In this document: positions 36,411 through 39,694 of the stretch, piece by piece
Position numbering within the stretch: position 1 is the first letter of the stretch
How the letters are laid out: every line of letters begins with the position of its first letter
Virus record (IMG/VR): IMGVR_UViG_3300020171_000013
Location: 1 to 39,694 of that record
From: a virus
Direction: 5' to 3' (one strand)
Length of the DNA stretch: 39,694 bases
The notes under the pieces: generated by a model
Seen by the model: only the letters and a program-made list of their open reading frames with translations
Told to the model about the DNA's origin: nothing
Databases searched by the model: none
Made by a program: the position numbers and the translations under genes

Positions 36411-36644
36411 TCACCCAATTCCCTTTCTGCACAGATCGGCTTCCGCAATTTCAGAAAGCCACCGACTATTCTCGTTCAGGCACGACGTGGCAAAATCTAT
36501 TTTCCACTGCCACTTTTTGCGCATTGTTTCCGTGCGCGCTCTATCGCGTTTGCGGGTAAACAACTCGACTTCAACGCCAAAAGCGTAGACGTTGAACCGG
36601 ATAGCCTGCTCGCTTGAACCTTCAGGTCTTACGCCTTTGGGCAT
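36411..36644 (-). CDS. Small hypothetical protein, 77 aa
   Basis: ATG 36644 is the likely start (the frame above lies in the C-rich spacer). Product has IRFNVYAFGVEVELFTRKRD and a basic helix (MRKKWQWKIDFATSCL). Weak ribosome site. Not recognised. Confidence 0.5.
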   Translation of the reverse strand: MPKGVRPEGSSEQAIRFNVYAFGVEVELFTRKRDRARTETMRKKWQWKIDFATSCLNENSRWLSEIAEADLCRKGIG

Positions 36645-36710
36645 GTTTATCTCACTTTTCTCGTGCGTTCCTGCGTTCCCGCGTCCCACATCCCCCGCTT
36701 TTGGCACAGG

Positions 36711-36740
36711 GGGGAGGGAGGGGGCGGGAGGGGGAGGGGG
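36711..36740 (+). repeat. G-run tract with quadruplex potential
   Basis: Six or more runs of three to six G, separated by single A or C bases, directly after the stop of 36741-37007. On the plus strand this fits a G-quadruplex; the leftward mRNA is C-rich here. Confidence 0.7.
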
Positions 36741-37007
36741 TTATCTGTTTACCAACTCCCTGACGCGCTCCCGGATTGTCTCAATAAAATCAAATGTTTG
36801 GCTGCGGTCATCGCCGTAATACCCGTACTCATCGCAAAATGTCGAAAACGACGACCTCCGCCCGTGATCTTGGAGCCACTCCTCGTATGCCGACGCGAGA
36901 TGCAGGATATAACGAATACGCTCCGGTTTCGCGTCCTTCTCTCTGGCGTCTTCCCGAATTTTCCTGACAACCTGCACCTCATCCGGCGTCAAATCCATTG
37001 TTTCCAT
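36741..37007 (-). CDS. Hypothetical helical protein, 88 aa
   Basis: GGAGAG precedes ATG 37007, immediately after the last arm of leader element III. The product is charged and helical: TPDEVQVVRKIREDAREKD, then AYEEWLQDHGRRSSFSTF and FIETIRERVRELVNR. Not recognised. Its expression should depend on the upstream alternate hairpins. Confidence 0.65.
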   Translation of the reverse strand: METMDLTPDEVQVVRKIREDAREKDAKPERIRYILHLASAYEEWLQDHGRRSSFSTFCDEYGYYGDDRSQTFDFIETIRERVRELVNR

Positions 37008-37023
37008 GATCTACTCTCCATCA

Positions 37024-37112
37024 CAAAAGCCCGCATTTCTGCGCTTGCCGGTATTTGTCGAGGATAACGGTTGCAGAAGTGCGGGCTTTTGAAGGCAAGC
37101 GTTACCCTCGAC
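37024..37112 (-). promoter_or_regulatory. Leader element III: interleaved inverted repeats, attenuator-like
   Basis: Minus-strand RNA order: b1 (37112-37100) pairs with b'1 (37069-37057), 13 bases. b2 (37101-37094) pairs with b'2 (37049-37042), 8 bases. Arm a (37091-37073) pairs with a' (37042-37024), 18 of 19 bases. The a:a' stem ends GCGGGC-TTTTG and is terminator-like, directly before the ribosome site of 36741-37007. Confidence 0.75.
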
Positions 37113-37118
37113 CTATTC

Positions 37119-37146
37119 AGTATACACCCGTTTCCAGGAATGTCAA
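37119..37146 (-). promoter_or_regulatory. Sigma70-type promoter for 36741-37007
   Basis: Minus strand: -35 TTGACA (37146-37141), 16-base spacer, -10 TATACT (37124-37119); predicted start near 37112, at the first base of arm b1. The -35 overlaps the stop codon of the upstream gene. Confidence 0.8.
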
Positions 37147-37436
37147 CTATCAAACTCCGCCACCGGCTTTTTGTCAATCCATGCACCCAGAGCATACAGC
37201 AGCTCCAGCGCGCCGACCGGCCCAAGTTTCGGCGGATTGGCGCAACGCGGGCGTCTCGACTTTCGCATTTCAATGCCGATCATAATATGCTGGATGGCTT
37301 CACAGATAGCTTGTTTCTGTTCCTGGTCTGCGGTGTAATATACCGCCAGGGCCGGGCGCTCGCTTTTCCCTGCTCGATGGGCGGTGACTAGTTGCCTGTT
37401 GATGATCTCGGATTGAGCACTGCGCCAGGCGGTCAC
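37143..37436 (-). CDS. Hypothetical protein, 97 aa (GTG start)
   Basis: GTG 37436 overlaps the TGA of the membrane-protein gene (GTGA), so it is preferred to the upstream in-frame ATG. Product: TAWRSAQSEIINRQLVTAHR, YYTADQEQKQAICEAIQHIM and ELLYALGAWIDKK. Helical; not recognised. Confidence 0.55.
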   Translation of the reverse strand: MTAWRSAQSEIINRQLVTAHRAGKSERPALAVYYTADQEQKQAICEAIQHIMIGIEMRKSRRPRCANPPKLGPVGALELLYALGAWIDKKPVAEFDS

Positions 37437-37699
37437 TCCGTCTCGCTCCTTCCCGCTGAAGCGCACAGGTATAGCGCCATCAGCGTGGCGAAGTTGAATG
37501 CCGCCGCCCAGACCAGCGCCGGAACCCACCCCGGCAGGTGGAGTAACATCGCAATGAGCGCGGCGGGCAGGGTAAGAATGGTCGAGTAGACAAACGCAAT
37601 CGCCAGGTATACTTCAAACAAATTGCGCGGCTTCGGGGTCTGGTGTTCGTGCGGGGTGCGCTCATACTGGTTTGTGGTGCGGTTGAAGGTGTGTGTCAT
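37433..37699 (-). CDS. Membrane protein with two segments, 88 aa
   Basis: AAAGGAG before ATG 37699. A polar N-terminus (NRTTNQYERTPHEHQTPKPR) precedes two hydrophobic helices (LFEVYLAIAFVYSTILTLPA, then LVWAAAFNFATLMALYLC). Role unknown. Confidence 0.65.
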   Translation of the reverse strand: MTHTFNRTTNQYERTPHEHQTPKPRNLFEVYLAIAFVYSTILTLPAALIAMLLHLPGWVPALVWAAAFNFATLMALYLCASAGRSETE

Positions 37700-37868
37700 T
37701 TTTGGTCTCCTTTAGTTTTTGTTCTGCGGCCTCGACCGCCTCCGCCCACGTGACCCGCCCGCAGCAGCACAACTGAGTATCGGGTATCGGCAGGCTTCCA
37801 CGCGTCTCGAAAGTGTGATGATCTTCGCCGCAAAATTGATGGGTGATGACTTCGAGTAGTAGGTTCAT
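37662..37868 (-). CDS. Small Cys/His-rich protein, 68 aa
   Basis: ATG 37868 overlaps the upstream TGA; the longer frame is a shadow. THQFCGEDHHTFE and QLCCCGRV provide a possible zinc site. The C-terminal helix EAVEAAEQKLKETK follows. It overlaps the membrane-protein gene by 38 bases. Confidence 0.55.
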   Translation of the reverse strand: MNLLLEVITHQFCGEDHHTFETRGSLPIPDTQLCCCGRVTWAEAVEAAEQKLKETKNDTHLQPHHKPV

Positions 37869-38059
37869 CCCGTCACCGCCCTCAACGCCTCTTCTCTCAC
37901 GATCCTGAACACGCATGGCCCATTCGCTGGGCTGATTACGCGCCACTGGTCGGGGGTGAAGTCCTTGCGAGAGTAGGCAATGAGCCAGGAATCACCATCT
38001 GCGGGGTCTATGGTTGTGGCGCGTCCGAGCGGGGCGATTACAAATTGACGGCGGGTCAT
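37865..38059 (-). CDS. Small hypothetical protein, 64 aa
   Basis: ATG 38059 overlaps the stop of the gene above (ATGA) and its own stop overlaps the next start. Product: RRQFVIAPLGRATTIDPADG, then FTPDQWRVISPANGPCVFRI. Beta-rich; not recognised. Confidence 0.55.
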   Translation of the reverse strand: MTRRQFVIAPLGRATTIDPADGDSWLIAYSRKDFTPDQWRVISPANGPCVFRIVREEALRAVTG

Positions 38060-38337
38060 GGGGTCTCCTTGTCGATGTCGTCCAGCCTCCGCGACAGCTC
38101 CGCTCGCCGTTGCTGGTTCTCGTAGTTGTTCGGCGCGCGCTCCAGGGCGTTGAGTTCTTTCCAGATCGGGAATTTGGCGGAGTGGCGCTTGGCGCGTTGC
38201 CGGTCGAATGTCTGCCACTTTGCGCATTCGTCTTCGTGCGCCCGCTTCTCGACTGCGTCTGCTATCAGCGCCAGCGGCAACAGGAAGGGCGCGGCGGGGA
38301 TAAATAGGGCGGCAAATGCGAGATCAACGAGTTTCAT
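38056..38337 (-). CDS. Membrane-anchored coiled-coil protein, 93 aa
   Basis: From ATG 38337. One hydrophobic stretch at the N-terminus (VDLAFAALFIPAAPFLLPLA) and a long charged helix (RAKRHSAKFPIWKELNALER, RRAELSRRLDDIDKE). Could be a membrane-associated accessory protein; not recognised. Overlaps the upstream gene by 14 bases. Confidence 0.55.
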   Translation of the reverse strand: MKLVDLAFAALFIPAAPFLLPLALIADAVEKRAHEDECAKWQTFDRQRAKRHSAKFPIWKELNALERAPNNYENQQRRAELSRRLDDIDKETP

Positions 38338-38539
38338 TCCAAATACTCCTGCACTCCGGGCATTCCGCCCGATGAGTGCGATATGCCGATAGACCATCTT
38401 GATAGTCTTCCCGCCGCTCCACCCGCAGCCGCTTCTGGTCGGCCTCCGATAACCTGCCGTGTATCATCATCGGCGGGAAGGGGGCGATTGATGACATCCA
38501 CGAGAGATAGAGACGGGCGGCGATTGGGCAGAGATACAT
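38324..38539 (-). CDS. Small protein with C-terminal CxxC, 71 aa
   Basis: ATG 38539 follows six bases after the methyltransferase stop with AGGA. Product ends HRAECPECRSIWNETR after a basic helix (EADQKRLRVERREDYQDG). A competing frame (38334-38549) lacks such features and is taken as a shadow. Confidence 0.55.
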   Translation of the reverse strand: MYLCPIAARLYLSWMSSIAPFPPMMIHGRLSEADQKRLRVERREDYQDGLSAYRTHRAECPECRSIWNETR

Positions 38540-38545
38540 GGCGGC

Positions 38546-39694
38546 TCATCCTGTCGCCCCCGCCATCTCAATCTGCACCCCGCTCGTGCGCTTGCGCGCC
38601 AGGGTGATGTATGCAGGGTTGAGTTCGATTCCGACAAAGTTGCGCCGTAATCGGGCGCACACCCGCCCGACCGTAGCAGTTCCGGCGAAGGGGTCAAGGA
38701 CGAGTTGTGGCACAGGCTCGGCTGGCGGGCAGGCGCAAGATTGACGCCAGCCGGTTGTAGTAGTAAATCCATCCACTCGTCCACCGCCGCTCATTCCGAT
38801 AGTGCCGGTCTTTTTTGCGCCGTTTCCGCCTTGCGCGTGATATAGGGAATCCGTCTTCGGGCAAGGCTTAGATGTTGCGGCAACTCTCTCCACGACCCGC
38901 ACCCAGGGTGCGCCGCACGTTGGGCATTGCCCGCGCTCGGACGTTCCCGCCAGGATACACGGCTCGACCAGGGCAGGCGGGAAAGTTGCAAAATGTGCGC
39001 CGCTGTAGGGACTGGTGGCGATTGTCCAGACTGTGCGGCGGTTCCTAGTTCTGTCCGGGCGCGTCAACGAATTTCCAACGTGGTCTTTAATCTTAGACCC
39101 GTTGCCGCCGTTATCCTGTCCGTCATTCTTGCGCGGCGGACGAAGTTGAAACTCTTTTGTGTCATAGCCAAATTGCCGCGCACGCTCTAGCCCTGACTGT
39201 ATTTCCCGCGGGTCATCGCATACACCATCTTCCCTCACTGCCTCCGCATCATAATAATACCGCTGGCTCTTGCTCAGCAGGAAGATATACTCATGGCTCT
39301 TGGTCGGCCTGTCTGTCACACTCTCCGGCATGGGGTTGGGCTTGTGCCAGATAATATCCGAGCGCAGATACCAGCCGTCAGCTTGCAGGGCGAAGGCAAC
39401 ACGCCAGGGGATACCGAGGAGGTCTTTGGGCTTTAGCCATTCAGGACGCTTTATGCCTTTTATTGCGTTTCTTGACGGCTCATCTAAATTAACTTGCCCC
39501 GTTCCCGGAAAGCCTTTTCCCTGTTGTGCAAAATACGAATCTCCAAGATTTATCCACGCCGTCCCATCATCCCGCAGCACCCGCCACACCTCGCGAAACA
39601 CGGCCACGAGGTTAGCGACGTATGCCTCGGGGGTTGGTTCTAATCCCAACTGCCCATCAATGCCGTAATCGCGCAAGCCGTAGTAGGGCGGTGA
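38546..39694 (-). CDS. Beta-class DNA methyltransferase, C-terminal part (continues at 199-1)
   Basis: Open at the window end because bases 39568-39694 repeat 1-127; the complete 406-residue protein starts at 199. After motif IV comes a variable target-recognition region. A zinc-ribbon-like insert (RGQCPTCGAPW and SCACPP) follows, then SAM-binding motif I DPFAGTATVG (about residue 358) with FVGIELNPAYITLA. The order IV-target region-I defines the beta class. Downstream lies a string of small coupled genes. Confidence 0.92.
   Translation of the reverse strand, partial: SPPYYGLRDYGIDGQLGLEPTPEAYVANLVAVFREVWRVLRDDGTAWINLGDSYFAQQGKGFPGTGQVNLDEPSRNAIKGIKRPEWLKPKDLLGIPWRVAFALQADGWYLRSDIIWHKPNPMPESVTDRPTKSHEYIFLLSKSQRYYYDAEAVREDGVCDDPREIQSGLERARQFGYDTKEFQLRPPRKNDGQDNGGNGSKIKDHVGNSLTRPDRTRNRRTVWTIATSPYSGAHFATFPPALVEPCILAGTSERGQCPTCGAPWVRVVERVAATSKPCPKTDSLYHAQGGNGAKKTGTIGMSGGGRVDGFTTTTGWRQSCACPPAEPVPQLVLDPFAGTATVGRVCARLRRNFVGIELNPAYITLARKRTSGVQIEMAGATG
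39568..39694. repeat. Terminal direct repeat, right copy
   Basis: Exact copy of 1-127; see the left copy. When counting the genome these bases should be used once. Confidence 0.95.

Noticed and set aside
33179-39694. Integrase, excisionase or CI-type lysogeny module
   Set aside because: None of the genes here shows recombinase motifs; the HTH/zinc protein alone is not evidence of a temperate lifestyle.

Overview
The window is a complete circular tailed-phage genome from a metagenome-type assembly. Bases 1-127 recur exactly as 39568-39694, and one methyltransferase gene reads continuously across that junction, so the unique genome is 39,567 bp. A DUF935-type portal, MuF-like head protein, Mu-gpI-like protease, gpT-like capsid, neck proteins, tail-tube proteins and a roughly 600-residue tape measure point to a long-tailed (siphovirus-like) virus with a Mu-like head set. 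I see no integrase, lysogeny cassette, DNA polymerase, primase or helicase. It therefore probably borrows the host replisome; a helicase-loader-like protein and a RecT/Bet-like annealing protein are the only replication or recombination factors I can suggest. Shine-Dalgarno starts and sigma70-like promoters indicate a bacterial host. The GC-rich coding sequence and some protein styles are compatible with Chloroflexota, but that is only a guess.

Layout. (1) Minus-strand arc, 7508 down to 1 and on through 39567 to 33179: many small genes, often coupled by ATGA overlaps. They include small zinc-ribbon and membrane proteins, a RecT-like protein, a helicase-loader-like protein, a tRNA(CAT), a beta-class DNA methyltransferase and an HTH/zinc protein. 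(2) Plus-strand arc, 7713 to 33088: holin/XhlA-like pair, metallophosphoesterase, SH3b protein, VRR-NUC nuclease and PP-loop protein; then terminase, portal, head, an unusual fibre/protease module, neck, tail tube, tape measure and tail tip. A single ASCH-domain gene (11063-11485) runs against this arc.

Regulation seen in the sequence. Four promoters carry a CRP-like dyad (GTGAC-N4-GTCAC and variants) at or within about 1-2 bp of the -35 box: upstream of 7173, 7508, 11485 and 33892. Three other minus-strand promoters (-35 TTGACA near 1900, 2935 and 37143) are each followed by a leader whose inverted repeats interleave (b-a-b'-a'). The last hairpin sits before the gene and is terminator-like in two of the three cases. 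This looks like attenuation or a large pseudoknot repeated three times and is, to me, the most system-like novelty.

Other unusual content: an AT-richer ORF at 35272-35526 bounded by GTTRRRY/RYYYAAC sites exactly like an integron gene cassette with its attC, with a second, half-attC cassette next to it; a caspase/CHAT-like His-Cys protein directly behind the major capsid gene; a 12-residue-periodic beta-repeat protein with paired cysteines; a gene broken or slipped at a run of eight T; and a 28-codon Arg/Gly peptide behind a full-length Shine-Dalgarno sequence.
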